A DNA stretch of 64,000 nucleotides from Planctomycetota bacterium (GTDB taxonomy: Bacteria; Planctomycetota; UBA1135). Below the pieces are notes generated by a model that did no database searches, was not told where the DNA came from, and saw nothing but the letters and a program-made list of their open reading frames with translations. Location: the NCBI GenBank assembly GCA_004295085.1, contig SHNF01000017.1, positions 125,058 to 189,057 on the forward strand. The letters run 5' to 3'. Both the position numbers and the translations under genes were made by a program. The number at the start of each line of letters is the position of its first letter. Positions within the stretch are counted from its first letter, which is position 1. This document shows, piece after piece, positions 36,055 to 47,802 of the stretch.

Positions 36055-38049
36055 ATGCCCGCTGACGCCATTCGCAACGTCGCATTCCTCGGCACGTCCG
36101 ACTCCGGCAAGACCACGCTGCTCGAGGCCCTGGCCTTCCATTTCGGCGCGCTCAAGCGCCAGGGCTCGGTGGCCGAGGGCACCACGGTCTGCGACTTCAG
36201 CCCCGAATCCATCGCCAAGAAGCACAGCCTGCAGGCGGCCGTCGTGCACATCGAGGGCCCCTTCGGCCAGCTCAACCTGGTGGACACCCCCGGCTACCCC
36301 GACTTCCTGGCCGATGCGGTGACGGCCATGGGCGCCGCCGGAGCCGTGGTGCTGACGCTGGCGGCCCGCAACGACTCGGTCCCGTTCCACGCCCGCCGCC
36401 TGTGGAAGCTGGCCGGCGACGCCGGCTGCGCGCGCGCCGTGGTGGTGACCAAGGCCGACCAGGAGAACCTGGACCTGGAGCGCATCGTGCGGTCCATCCG
36501 CGAGGCCCTGGGCAAGTCCGTGGTGCCCTTCACCCTGCCCAACCAGACCGGCGCCGGCTTCTCCTCCGTGCATGTCGCCGGCGACCAGGACGGGCCCTGG
36601 CACCAGATGCTGGTGGACGCGGTGGTGGAGGCCGACGACGCGCTGATGGAGCGCTACCTCGAGTCCGGCGCGGTCTCCGACGAAGAGCTCGAGCGCCACA
36701 TGCCGATCGCCATGGAGAAGGGCACGCTGGTGCCGCTGTTCTTCGTGAACCCGCTCAAGGGCATCGGCGTCAAGGAGCTGGATGAGTTCATGGTGAAGGA
36801 ATTCCCCACGGCCGGCATGGAGCCGCCGTCGCGCAAGCTCCCGGCCGTGGCGGGCGGGCGGCCCGACGAGCGCCTGGTGGCGCTGGCCTGGAAAGTCACC
36901 ACCGACAAGCACCTGGGACAGATCACGTACCTGCGCGTGCTGCAGGGCAGCATGAAGCCCGACATGCAGGTGGTGCATCCCCACGGCGGCAAGGGCATGA
37001 AGCTCACCGGCCTGTCCAGCATCTTCGGCAAGGAGCTGCGGCCGGTGGCGCAGGCCGGGCCCGGCGCGATCGTGGCGGTGACCCGGGTGGAGGACCTGCG
37101 CGTCGGCGACGTCATCGTCAGCGAGGGCAGCGCCGAGCCGCACGCGTTCCCGCTGCCGGAGCCCTTCAACTCGCTGGCAGTGCGCCCCAAGAGCCGCAAC
37201 GACGAGCAGAAGATCAGCGGCGAGCTGCACAAGATCGCCAAGGAAGACCCCACTTTCCGCGTGCGCCGCGAACCCAGCACCCACGAGATGATCTGCGACG
37301 GCCTCAGCGAGCTGCACCTGCACACCTGCCTGGCCCGGGTGGAAGCGCGCGGCGTCGGCGTCGAGACTTCGATCCCGCGCATCGCCTACCAGGAGACCGT
37401 CACCGGCAAGGCCGAGGGCCACTACCGCCACAAGAAGCAGACCGGCGGCTCCGGCCAGTTCGGCGAGGCCTACATCCGCCTGTACCCGAACACCCGCGGC
37501 GGCGGATTCGAGTTCCTCGACGAGGTCACCGGCGGCGCCATCCCGCGCCAGTTCATCCCGGCGGTGGAGAAGGGCGTCGTCGAGCAGATGCAGAAGGGCA
37601 TCATCGCCAGCTCCCAGGTGGTGGACATCAAGGTCGAGCTGTACGACGGCAAGTACCACGAAGTGGACTCGGACGAGATCTCCTTCAAGATCTCGGGGGC
37701 GCGCGCGCTGCAGGACGCCTTCCTCAAGGCCAGGCCCATCCTGCTCGAGCCCATCATGGAGGTGGAGATCGCCGTGCCTTCGCGCTTCTTCGGCGACGTC
37801 AGCGGCGACCTCAACACGCGCCGCGGCCGCATCCTCGGCATGGAGACCGACGGCGACTTCCAGGTCATCAAGGCCAACGTGCCCCTGGCCGAGATGCAGG
37901 GCTACGCCACGCCGCTGCGCTCCATGACCGCCGGCGAGGGCAGCTTCAGCATGCGCTTCGACCACTACGACCAGGTGCCCTCCTACCTCCAGGAGAAGCT
38001 GGTGGCCGAGCTGGGCGCCCACAAGGAAGCGGTCAAGGAGCACGCGTAG
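36055..38049 (+). CDS. EF-G-like translational GTPase (EF-G2 type)
   Basis: The protein (664 residues) has all EF-G domains. Its G motifs are GTSDSGKTT (residues 13-21), DTPGYPDF and TKAD. Canonical EF-G reads DTPGHVDF and NKxD; Tyr instead of the catalytic His is a mark, as I recall it, of the EF-G2 subfamily found in mycobacteria and other phyla. Domains II-V follow, including KQTGGSGQFG (domain IV start) and LNTRRGRI of domain V. The role is not the main translocase and may concern stress or recycling. Upstream ATGs at 36012 and 36044 are in other frames. Confidence 0.9.
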   Translation: MPADAIRNVAFLGTSDSGKTTLLEALAFHFGALKRQGSVAEGTTVCDFSPESIAKKHSLQAAVVHIEGPFGQLNLVDTPGYPDFLADAVTAMGAAGAVVLTLAARNDSVPFHARRLWKLAGDAGCARAVVVTKADQENLDLERIVRSIREALGKSVVPFTLPNQTGAGFSSVHVAGDQDGPWHQMLVDAVVEADDALMERYLESGAVSDEELERHMPIAMEKGTLVPLFFVNPLKGIGVKELDEFMVKEFPTAGMEPPSRKLPAVAGGRPDERLVALAWKVTTDKHLGQITYLRVLQGSMKPDMQVVHPHGGKGMKLTGLSSIFGKELRPVAQAGPGAIVAVTRVEDLRVGDVIVSEGSAEPHAFPLPEPFNSLAVRPKSRNDEQKISGELHKIAKEDPTFRVRREPSTHEMICDGLSELHLHTCLARVEARGVGVETSIPRIAYQETVTGKAEGHYRHKKQTGGSGQFGEAYIRLYPNTRGGGFEFLDEVTGGAIPRQFIPAVEKGVVEQMQKGIIASSQVVDIKVELYDGKYHEVDSDEISFKISGARALQDAFLKARPILLEPIMEVEIAVPSRFFGDVSGDLNTRRGRILGMETDGDFQVIKANVPLAEMQGYATPLRSMTAGEGSFSMRFDHYDQVPSYLQEKLVAELGAHKEAVKEHA

Positions 38050-38070
38050 CCGGGCCCCTCCGGGCCGGCT
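38048..38070. terminator. GC-rich hairpin between convergent genes
   Basis: AGCCGG and CCGGCT arms with three further G-C pairs around a CTCC loop form a stable hairpin with one bulged base directly after the stop of the EF-G-like gene. The converging tatD gene ends six bases later. There is no U-tract, so a bidirectional terminator is only a possibility. Confidence 0.4.
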
Positions 38071-38075
38071 CCGCG

Positions 38076-38846
38076 CTATCCGAAGAGCGCGCGGGCGTTC
38101 TCGAACGTCACCTCTGCGACCTGGCCGGCGGGCGCGCCGCGAATCGCGGCGAGCTCTTGCGTGGTGTGCGCGATGTAGGCCGGCTCGTTGCGCTTTCCGC
38201 GCACCGGCTGCGGCGCCAGGAACGGCGCGTCGGTCTCGACCAGCAGGCGATCCGCTGGCACCAGGCGCGCGGAAGCGCGGATCCTCTCGGCTTTGGGATA
38301 GGTGACGTTCCCGGCGAAGGAGATGTGAAGTCCCAGCTCGAGGAACTGGAGGAGCGGCTCCGGACCCTCGGAGTAGCAGTGCATGACGCCGCGGACCGGG
38401 CGCTGCAAGGCTCGCAGCTCCTCCAGCACCGCCGCCGCGGCGTCGCGACAGTGGATGATGACCGGGAGCTGGTGGCGGTGGGCGAGCTCCAGGTGCACGC
38501 GGAACGCCTCCCGCTGGAGCTCCGGCGGCGTCCAGTCTCGATAGAAGTCGAGCCCGGTCTCGCCCACGGCCGCGTAGCCGCCTTCCTGCAGCAGCGCAGC
38601 CAGGCGCGCCAGCGGCTCCCGGACGGCCCCCGGGTCCTTGCCCACGTCGTTGGGATGGATCCCGGCCGAGGCCAGGACGTCGCCGTGCTCGCGCGCCAGC
38701 GCCCGGCACGCGCGCGCGCTGTCCAGGTCGGTGGCCACGCACACCAGGCCTGCCACGCCGGCGGCGCGCGCGCGCTGCAACTGCAGCGCGGCCGGATCGG
38801 CGCCCTCGCGCCAGGTCAGGTGGCAGTGGGTGTCGTAGAGGCGCAA
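38076..38846 (-). CDS. tatD: TatD family metal-dependent DNase
   Basis: TatD proteins (256 residues here) are TIM-barrel 3'-5' exonucleases acting on DNA. Metal ligands are in DTHCH at the N-terminus, GETGLD (Glu), a conserved HCRD and the closing ETDAP motif. The TTG start at 38846 lies two bases after the upstream stop, so the gene is likely translated from the same message as the helical protein. It converges with the EF-G-like gene. Confidence 0.93.
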   Translation of the reverse strand: MRLYDTHCHLTWREGADPAALQLQRARAAGVAGLVCVATDLDSARACRALAREHGDVLASAGIHPNDVGKDPGAVREPLARLAALLQEGGYAAVGETGLDFYRDWTPPELQREAFRVHLELAHRHQLPVIIHCRDAAAAVLEELRALQRPVRGVMHCYSEGPEPLLQFLELGLHISFAGNVTYPKAERIRASARLVPADRLLVETDAPFLAPQPVRGKRNEPAYIAHTTQELAAIRGAPAGQVAEVTFENARALFG

Positions 38847-38848
38847 GG

Positions 38849-39817
38849 TCAGGAGCCGGCGAGGTACGGCGGGACTTCCGGGAGCCCTTCCTGGATGCGG
38901 AGCTTGCGCATCGCTTCATAGAGAAGCGGCCGGGTGCCGGGCTCGGGCATGCGTTCGAGCAAGATGCGGTGGCACAGGACGCGGTCCAGCGCGCAGATGG
39001 CGCTCAAGGCGGTGGTCTGGACGGTGAGATCGCCGGATTCGCTGAGGAAGATGGCTTCCAGGTCGGGCGCGGCGGCGCGCGCCCCCCGCTGTGCCAGCGC
39101 TTCAATCGCAGCACAGCGCTCGTTGGTGCCGCCGCCGGGCTTGCGCGCCACGCGCAGAAGGAGCTCGGTGGCGTCGGCGGAGGGCTGCGGCGCCAGCACG
39201 AGGCGCACCAGGTCGGCGAGGAAGGGCTCATTGCCGCGCGGCGGCTCGTCCAGGGCCTTGGCCGTGCGGTTCCAGCCGAGCATCGGGTCATAGGCCCAGA
39301 ACGCGGCCAGGATCTCGAGGCGCAAGGCACGCGGGGTGGTGCGCGCGTCCAGGGGCTCCGCCCAGGCGAGGACGGCGGGGCCTTGCAGCCGGCGCGCCGC
39401 GCGGAACAGACTGAGGGCCAGCTCCGGGAGCGGCTGGGCGGTTTCGGCGACCCAGCTCTTCCAGGGCAGCGCCGCGGCCTGCGGCAGCTGGGCCAGGGCG
39501 CTGACCCACAACTCCATCTCGCGCTGCACGGCTTCCTCCCGGCCCGGCGCGACGCCTGTGCGGATCTGCGCAGCGACAGTGCGCGCGCGCACGTAACCGG
39601 CCTGCGCCGGGTCCGGCTCTGCAGCCAGCGTGGCCGCGGCCCGCAACGCCGCTCCTGCCGGCACCGGCGGCAGGCAGGCCGGCGGCCGCGCCGGCCGGAT
39701 GGCAGCCGGATAGGCCAGGAGCAGCGCCAGGGCCGGGGGCAGGAACGAGATTCGCAGCAGCCGGCGGCGAGAGCCGGCCGCGGCCTGCGAAGATGCGCCT
39801 AAGTGCTCGGCCTTCAA
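38849..39817 (-). CDS. Membrane-anchored helical protein, HEAT-like repeats
   Basis: This uncharacterised protein (322 residues) has an N-terminal basic stretch and one hydrophobic segment (FLPPALALLLAYPAA), followed by an Ala/Leu/Arg-rich region with repeated paired helices resembling HEAT/PBS repeats (for example ERCAAIEALAQRGARAAAPDL). HEAT-type solenoids bind other proteins. The TTG start at 39817 is supported by AGGA five bases upstream. It is probably co-transcribed with tatD. No catalytic motif is seen. Confidence in being a real gene is fair; function is unknown. Confidence 0.7.
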   Translation of the reverse strand: MKAEHLGASSQAAAGSRRRLLRISFLPPALALLLAYPAAIRPARPPACLPPVPAGAALRAAATLAAEPDPAQAGYVRARTVAAQIRTGVAPGREEAVQREMELWVSALAQLPQAAALPWKSWVAETAQPLPELALSLFRAARRLQGPAVLAWAEPLDARTTPRALRLEILAAFWAYDPMLGWNRTAKALDEPPRGNEPFLADLVRLVLAPQPSADATELLLRVARKPGGGTNERCAAIEALAQRGARAAAPDLEAIFLSESGDLTVQTTALSAICALDRVLCHRILLERMPEPGTRPLLYEAMRKLRIQEGLPEVPPYLAGS

Positions 39818-39830
39818 GGTCTTCCTGTGC

Positions 39831-39836
39831 TAGACT
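39831..39836 (+). promoter_or_regulatory. -10 element upstream of giant lipoprotein 5
   Basis: TAGACT lies 65 bases before the ATG at 39902. It would give a leader of about 58 bases, unlike the leaderless genes. A fit to -35 is poor. Confidence 0.4.
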
Positions 39837-39901
39837 GCGGATTCACGTTGGGCTCGGGAGCGGTCCGAGACGGGCTGCGGCGAGCTTGCACGAACGCCAC
39901 G

Positions 39902-42985
<3,084 letters not shown>

Positions 42986-42999
42986 CGCCGCACGCCGCT

Positions 43000-43005
43000 T
43001 AGACT
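43000..43005 (+). promoter_or_regulatory. -10 element, leaderless amidohydrolase
   Basis: TAGACT ends seven bases before the GTG at 43013, so transcription probably starts at the start codon. No Shine-Dalgarno sequence is present. Confidence 0.6.
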
Positions 43006-43012
43006 TGAAGGC

Positions 43013-44221
43013 GTGCAGTTCCTGCGACCGGACGCGATCCTGTCCGACGCTGAGGCGCTGTACCTGGACCACGTGCTGCTGGTCGAGGGCGCGCACATCG
43101 CGGCCCTGGTGCCGTACGCCGAGCTGGGTCGGGCCTACCCGGTGCAGCGCTACCCAGGCGAACTGTGGACCGCGGCACCGGTCCTGGCGCACGCCCACCT
43201 CGAGAGCCATGACGCGCCCAGCGCGCGCTGGCGGCGCGAGCGCTTTGCGGAGTGGGTCGGCGAGCTGCTGGCCTGGCGCGCGCAGGCCGGGCGTCTCAGC
43301 CCGCGCGAGAGCGCCTGGCGCGCGCTGGCCGAGCTGTCCGCGGCCGGCTGCGGGCTGGTCCTGGCCCACGTCGGCGAGCCCGGCGCCGACGGCCGCTTCG
43401 GCCCGCAGCGCCAGGCCGCGCCGCGCTTTCCGGAGGTCGTGGCCTTCCCGGAGATCTTCGCTCCCGATCCGGCGGAGACCGAGGACTGGCTGGCGCGCCT
43501 GGACCGCCGCCCGCCGCAGGCCGGCGGCGGCTACGCCTTGCACGCGCCTTACTCGGTGAGCGAGAGCCTGGCCACGGGCGTGTTCGCCCGCGCCCGCGCC
43601 TGGTCGGTTCTGGTCTCCATCCATCTGGGAGAGCACGCCGAGGAGCGGCAGATGCTGCAAGGCGCAGGCCCCTTGTCCGACCTGTTCGCGGCGCGCGGGC
43701 GTCCGGGCAAGAGCGGGACCTGGAGATCGCCCGTGGACTGGCTGGCCGCCGTGGGAGGCCTGCGCGCCCCGACGCTGGCGGTGCACGGCGGCGACTTGGA
43801 CGCCGCGGAGCTGGATCGCCTGCACCGCGCCAAGGTGCCGGTGGCCTGGTGCCCGGGCACGCACGAGTACTTCAACCGGCCGCGCCCGGCCTTCGGCGGC
43901 GCCGGGCTGCCGCCGCCGGCGCTCGGCTGCGACTCGCGCGCCTCCAACGCCGCGCTGGATCCGCTGCGCGAGGTGCGCCTGGCGCGCCGCCTGCTGCCGG
44001 AGTTCGGGCCGCAGGCCTGGTGGGCGGCGCTCACCCACGGCGGCGCGCAGGCGCTGCGGCGCCGGGAGCTGGGTGTCCTTGCCGCCGGCCGTCAGGCACG
44101 CGTGCTGCGCCTGCCCTGGAGCGGCGAGAGCGCGCCCGCGGAGCTGTGCGACCGCCTGACCGGCGACGCGCAGCTGCGACCGCTCGGCCCGGTGTGCGAG
44201 CCCGGGTCCAACGGCATCTAG
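43013..44221 (+). CDS. Amidohydrolase superfamily (aminohydrolase/deaminase-like)
   Basis: This metal-dependent hydrolase (402 residues) resembles the cytosine/guanine/SAH deaminase or chlorohydrolase branch. The metal ligand motif is AHAHLE at the end of the first strand. Other marks are ALHAPYSVS, SIHLGEHAEE, AVHGGDLD, CPGTHEYF and LGCDSRASN (metal Asp). Related enzymes deaminate purines, S-adenosylhomocysteine or aminofutalosine; the substrate cannot be told from sequence. The GTG start follows a TAGACT element by seven bases. The DHH phosphoesterase gene starts 20 bases downstream. Confidence 0.82.
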   Translation: MQFLRPDAILSDAEALYLDHVLLVEGAHIAALVPYAELGRAYPVQRYPGELWTAAPVLAHAHLESHDAPSARWRRERFAEWVGELLAWRAQAGRLSPRESAWRALAELSAAGCGLVLAHVGEPGADGRFGPQRQAAPRFPEVVAFPEIFAPDPAETEDWLARLDRRPPQAGGGYALHAPYSVSESLATGVFARARAWSVLVSIHLGEHAEERQMLQGAGPLSDLFAARGRPGKSGTWRSPVDWLAAVGGLRAPTLAVHGGDLDAAELDRLHRAKVPVAWCPGTHEYFNRPRPAFGGAGLPPPALGCDSRASNAALDPLREVRLARRLLPEFGPQAWWAALTHGGAQALRRRELGVLAAGRQARVLRLPWSGESAPAELCDRLTGDAQLRPLGPVCEPGSNGI

Positions 44222-44224
44222 AAT
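44219..44224 (+). promoter_or_regulatory. -10 element upstream of the DHH phosphoesterase gene
   Basis: TAGAAT overlaps the amidohydrolase stop and ends 17 bases before the ATG at 44242, giving a leader of about ten bases. Confidence 0.45.
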
Positions 44225-44241
44225 CGGCGCAGGTCTCGCGC

Positions 44242-45234
44242 ATGCAGGAAGCCCTCGACATCGTCCGCCGCAGCCGCCACATCGTGATCACCGGTCACGT
44301 GCACGCCGACGGCGACTGCCTGGGCGCCGAAGCGCTGCTGTACCACGCCTTCCGTGGCCTCGGCAAGGAAGTGACGGTCATCAACCCGGACGCGCCGGAC
44401 GCGCGTTACGCCGTCCTGGCCGCGCACACTCCGTACCGCGCGTACTCCGGGCCGCACGCGCTGCCTGACCACGACGCCTTGTTCGCCTGCGACTTCTCCA
44501 TGCCCGGGCGCATGGGACCGATGGCCGAGGAGATCCGCCGCCGCGCCGGCGCGCGGGTTGCGGTGGACCACCACGTGCTGGAGCCTGCGGACCGAGCGTT
44601 CTGGAGCGCGCTGGTGCACGACCCGCGCGCTCCGGCCACCGGGGTGCTGGCCTACCGCCTGGCGCTGGCGCTGGAGGTGGCACTGCCGCTGCCCGCCCTG
44701 GAAGCCGGGTTCGTGGCGCTGTCTGCGGACACCGGCTGGTTCCGCTATCCCAACGCCGGAGCCGAAGCCTGGTCCCTGGCGGCGGACTGGGTCGCGGCCG
44801 GCGTGCGCCCCGACGTCCTCCACGACGCGATCCACCAGCACAACGACCCCGGCCTGCCGCGTGGACTGGCCGCAGGGCTGGAGTCCCTCGAGTACGACTG
44901 CGGCGGCCGCCTGGCGCTGGCCTGGCTCAGCCAGGAGCGGCTGGCGCAGGTACGCGGCAGCCTGGAGGACAGCGATCCGGTGCTCGACATCCTGCGCTCG
45001 GTGGCGAGCGTCGAAGTGGTGGCCTTCGTGTACGAGCGCGCCGGCCGCGTGCAGGCCAGCCTGCGCAGCAAGAGCGACGTGGACGTGAACGTCGCGGCGC
45101 GCGCGCTGGGCGGTGGCGGGCACCCGAAGGCCGCCGGTGTCACCTTTCCGCCGGCCACGCCGCTGCACGCCGCGCTGGCGCAGGTGCGCGCCGCCCTGCG
45201 CGCCGCGCTCGCGCCGGCGTCGGCCCCGGTCTAG
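44242..45234 (+). CDS. DHH family phosphoesterase (NrnA-like)
   Basis: The protein (330 residues) is of the DHH/DHHA1 family that degrades nanoRNA, pAp or cyclic dinucleotides (NrnA). The N-terminal motif GHVHADGDCLG and the DHH signature at residues 109-111 bind manganese. The C-terminal DHHA1 domain has the motif GGGGHPKAAG. No membrane segment is present, so a cytosolic NrnA-like role is more probable than a GdpP-like one. The gene ends on CTAG shared with the converging proline dehydrogenase. Confidence 0.9.
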   Translation: MQEALDIVRRSRHIVITGHVHADGDCLGAEALLYHAFRGLGKEVTVINPDAPDARYAVLAAHTPYRAYSGPHALPDHDALFACDFSMPGRMGPMAEEIRRRAGARVAVDHHVLEPADRAFWSALVHDPRAPATGVLAYRLALALEVALPLPALEAGFVALSADTGWFRYPNAGAEAWSLAADWVAAGVRPDVLHDAIHQHNDPGLPRGLAAGLESLEYDCGGRLALAWLSQERLAQVRGSLEDSDPVLDILRSVASVEVVAFVYERAGRVQASLRSKSDVDVNVAARALGGGGHPKAAGVTFPPATPLHAALAQVRAALRAALAPASAPV

Positions 45235-46166
45235 GCCGCGGATTCCAGGCGCTCGCGGCGCGCGAACAGGCCGAGCAGCGCGTAGGTCGCGAGCCGCGGG
45301 TTCTTGCGCAGGCGGCGGCGCACGTAAGGCAGCCACTCCTTGCCGTAAGGCAGGTACACGCGCACCGGCAGGCCCTGGGCGCGCACCTGGCGGCGCAGCT
45401 CCTCGCGCACGCCGAGCAGCATCTGCACTTCCACGCGCGGGGCGAAGTCGGGCCGTTCCGCCAGGATCCCGCGCACGCCCGCCACCAGCGCCTCGTCGTG
45501 GGTGGCGGCGGCCACGCGGGCGCCGCCCTCGAGCAGGATGCGCACGATGCGCAGGTAGGAGTCGTTCACCTCGCCGCCGTCCTGAAAGGCGATGTCCGGC
45601 GGCTCCATGTAGATCCCCTTCACCACACGCACGTTCAACGGCTCGGCGCTCTGCAGCAGCGCGCGCGCGTCGGCGGCGCTGCGCCTCAGGCGCGACTGCA
45701 GCACGCAGCCGACGCCGGCAGCGAAGCGCCGGCGCAGGCGCTCGAACACGCGCAGCGTCGCGTCGGTGGTGGGGGAGTCCTCCATTTCGAAGCGCACGAA
45801 CGCCAGCAGGGCCGACGCGGTCTCGGCCACCCGCGCCACGGTCTCGTAGCAGAAGTCCTCGCCCAGGTTGAGGCCCATCTGCGTCGGCTTGAGCGAGAGG
45901 TACAGGTCCTCCTTCAGGCCGCCGCGCACCAGCTCCTCCAGCAGGGCCAGGTACTCGGCGGCGGCGGCCTGCACGCCAGCGCGGTCGTGCACGGCCTCGC
46001 CCAGCACGTCGAAGGTCAGGCGGTAGCCGGCGGCGCGTAGGCGCAAGGCCACCGCCAGGGCGTCGCCGCGCTGCTCGCCGGCGATGTAGCGGCGGCTCAG
46101 CCTGCGCATGAGGAAACGCGGGACCAGGGGCAGGCTGGCGGCGACGGCGCGGTCGAACAGGGCCAT
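45231..46166 (-). CDS. Proline dehydrogenase (monofunctional PRODH)
   Basis: PRODH (311 residues) oxidises proline to pyrroline-5-carboxylate with FAD. Family motifs are RFEMEDSPTTD, RVVKGIYMEP, VNDSYLRI, AATHDEALV, QMLLGVREELR and the C-terminal RVYLPYGKEWLPY that binds substrate. It is a short stand-alone form, without the P5C dehydrogenase or the PutA regulatory domain. The symporter gene divergent from it could supply carbon substrates, but no direct link is visible. Confidence 0.92.
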   Translation of the reverse strand: MALFDRAVAASLPLVPRFLMRRLSRRYIAGEQRGDALAVALRLRAAGYRLTFDVLGEAVHDRAGVQAAAAEYLALLEELVRGGLKEDLYLSLKPTQMGLNLGEDFCYETVARVAETASALLAFVRFEMEDSPTTDATLRVFERLRRRFAAGVGCVLQSRLRRSAADARALLQSAEPLNVRVVKGIYMEPPDIAFQDGGEVNDSYLRIVRILLEGGARVAAATHDEALVAGVRGILAERPDFAPRVEVQMLLGVREELRRQVRAQGLPVRVYLPYGKEWLPYVRRRLRKNPRLATYALLGLFARRERLESAA

Positions 46167-46177
46167 GGCGGGCCGAA

Positions 46178-46183
46178 TAGGAT
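46178..46183 (+). promoter_or_regulatory. Possible -10 element of the symporter gene
   Basis: TAGGAT lies in the gap between the divergent proline dehydrogenase and symporter genes and is 34 bases before the ATG at 46218. It overlaps an alternative ATG at 46182, which supports the later start. Confidence 0.35.
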
Positions 46184-46217
46184 GGCGGCGCAGCCGGCTC
46201 GGCGCCAGCATGCCAGG

Positions 46218-47777
46218 ATGGCGCCCGCCGCCGGACCCGCCGCGCCCGCCCCCCCCGGCGATCCGGGCGCTGCTGCGCCGCGCGCCGGGACGCACGCCTG
46301 GCGCTTCGTGGCCGGCCTGGCGGTCGCGAGCGCGCTGTTGTTCCTGCCCGGGGTGGCCGCACTGCCGTGGCCGGCGCGCGCCACGGCCGGCGTCACCGTG
46401 CTGACGGCCTGGTGCTGGCTGAGCGGGGCGTTGCCGCTGCCGGTGGCGTCGCTGCTGCCGGCGCTGCTCCTGCCCGTGACCGGCGCGGTGAGCGCCGCCG
46501 AAGTGGCGCGCGGCTACTTCCACGACATCCTGATGCTGTTCCTGGGCGGCTTCCTGCTGGCGCTGGCCCTGGAGCGCTATCTCCTGCACGAGCGCTTCGC
46601 CCTGGCGGCGCTGCGGTTGTTCGGGACGCGCCCGCGGCGCCTGGTGCTGGGTCTCATGCTGGCCACCGGCGCCCTCAGCCTGTTCATCAACAACACCAGC
46701 ACGGCGCTGCTCATGCTGCCGGTGGCGCAGGCGCTGCTGAGCGGATGCCCGCCGGCGGCGAGCCAGCGCCTGGCGCCGCCGCTGCTGCTGGGGCTGGCCT
46801 ACGCCTGCTCCATCGGCGGCGTCGGCACTCCCATCGGCACGGCGCCCAACATCATCTTCCTGGGGCAGTTCCGCGACCACTATCCGGAGGCGCCGCCGAT
46901 CAGCTTCGGCGCCTGGGTGCTGGGTGTACTGCCCTTCTCGCTGGTGTTCCTGCTGCTCACGTGGTGGGTGCTGACGCGCCTGTTCGGCCCCTTGCCCGCC
47001 GAACCGGTGCTGCCGGCCGGCGAGCTGGCGCGCCGCCGCGCCGGGCAGGGAGAGCTGAACCCGGCGCAGAAGCGCACTCTCGCGGTATTCGCGCTGGTGG
47101 TGGCGCTGTGGGTGAGCCGCGCCAGCCTGGACCTGGGAGCGGTGCGCGTGCCCGGCTGGAGCGAGCTTCTGCCGGCCGGCGTGGCCGCGTCCTTGAGCGA
47201 CGCCACCGTGGCGCTGTTCGGGCTGATCCTGCTGTACCTCGTGCCCGGCGCGCCCGGCCAGGGGCCGCTGCTCGGACTGGAGGACCTGCGCCGCGCGCCC
47301 TGGGACGTGCTGCTGCTCATGGGCGGCGGCTTCGCCCTGGCGGCCGCGTTCGAGTCCACTGGCCTCACCACGGCCATGGGTGAAGCCCTGCGCGCGGCCC
47401 TGAGCGGGCTCTCTCCCCTTGTGGCGGTGCTCCTGACCGCGGCCGTGGTCACCGTGTTCAGCGAAGTGGCCAGCAACACCGCGGCCATCACGCTGCTCCT
47501 GCCGCTCTTGTTCAGCGCCGCGGCCGCGGCGTCCCTGCACCCGCTGCTGCTGGCGCTGCCGGCCACGCTGGCTGTGAGCAACGCCTTCATGCTGCCGGCG
47601 GGCACGCCCCCCAACGCCATCATCTTCGCCACCGGGCGCGTGCGCATGGGCCAGATGGCGCGCGCCGGGATCGTGCTCGACGTCCTGACCGTGCTCCTGG
47701 TGACGCTGTTCACCCTGCTGTGGATCGCGCCGCTGTGGGGCGTGGACCTGCGCGCGGTTCCGGACTGGGCCCGCTGA
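46218..47777 (+). CDS. DASS/SLC13-type sodium:anion symporter
   Basis: This polytopic inner-membrane carrier (519 residues) is of the divalent-anion:Na+ symporter family (dicarboxylates, sulfate). The two SNT-type motifs for sodium and substrate binding are visible as FINNTSTALLMLP and EVASNTAAITLLLP, each in a repeat with hairpin GVGTPIGTAPN or MLPAGTPPNA. About twelve membrane segments are predicted. The N-terminal Ala/Pro-rich region is cytoplasmic. ATG 46182 is in frame, but its use would leave only 15 bases to the divergent gene. Substrate unknown. Confidence 0.87.
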   Translation: MAPAAGPAAPAPPGDPGAAAPRAGTHAWRFVAGLAVASALLFLPGVAALPWPARATAGVTVLTAWCWLSGALPLPVASLLPALLLPVTGAVSAAEVARGYFHDILMLFLGGFLLALALERYLLHERFALAALRLFGTRPRRLVLGLMLATGALSLFINNTSTALLMLPVAQALLSGCPPAASQRLAPPLLLGLAYACSIGGVGTPIGTAPNIIFLGQFRDHYPEAPPISFGAWVLGVLPFSLVFLLLTWWVLTRLFGPLPAEPVLPAGELARRRAGQGELNPAQKRTLAVFALVVALWVSRASLDLGAVRVPGWSELLPAGVAASLSDATVALFGLILLYLVPGAPGQGPLLGLEDLRRAPWDVLLLMGGGFALAAAFESTGLTTAMGEALRAALSGLSPLVAVLLTAAVVTVFSEVASNTAAITLLLPLLFSAAAAASLHPLLLALPATLAVSNAFMLPAGTPPNAIIFATGRVRMGQMARAGIVLDVLTVLLVTLFTLLWIAPLWGVDLRAVPDWAR

Positions 47778-47790
47778 AACCGGCCCCGGC

Positions 47791-47796
47791 TATACT
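47791..47796 (+). promoter_or_regulatory. -10 element, leaderless sulfatase-fold gene
   Basis: TATACT ends six bases before the ATG at 47803, so the transcript probably begins at the start codon. It is the closest match to the TATAAT consensus here. Confidence 0.6.
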
Positions 47797-47802
47797 CGCG
47801 CG

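Noticed and set aside
36055..38049. Loss of catalytic His in EF-G as a sign of decay
   Set aside because: DTPGY instead of DTPGH is typical for the EF-G2 subfamily, so it is not degeneration.
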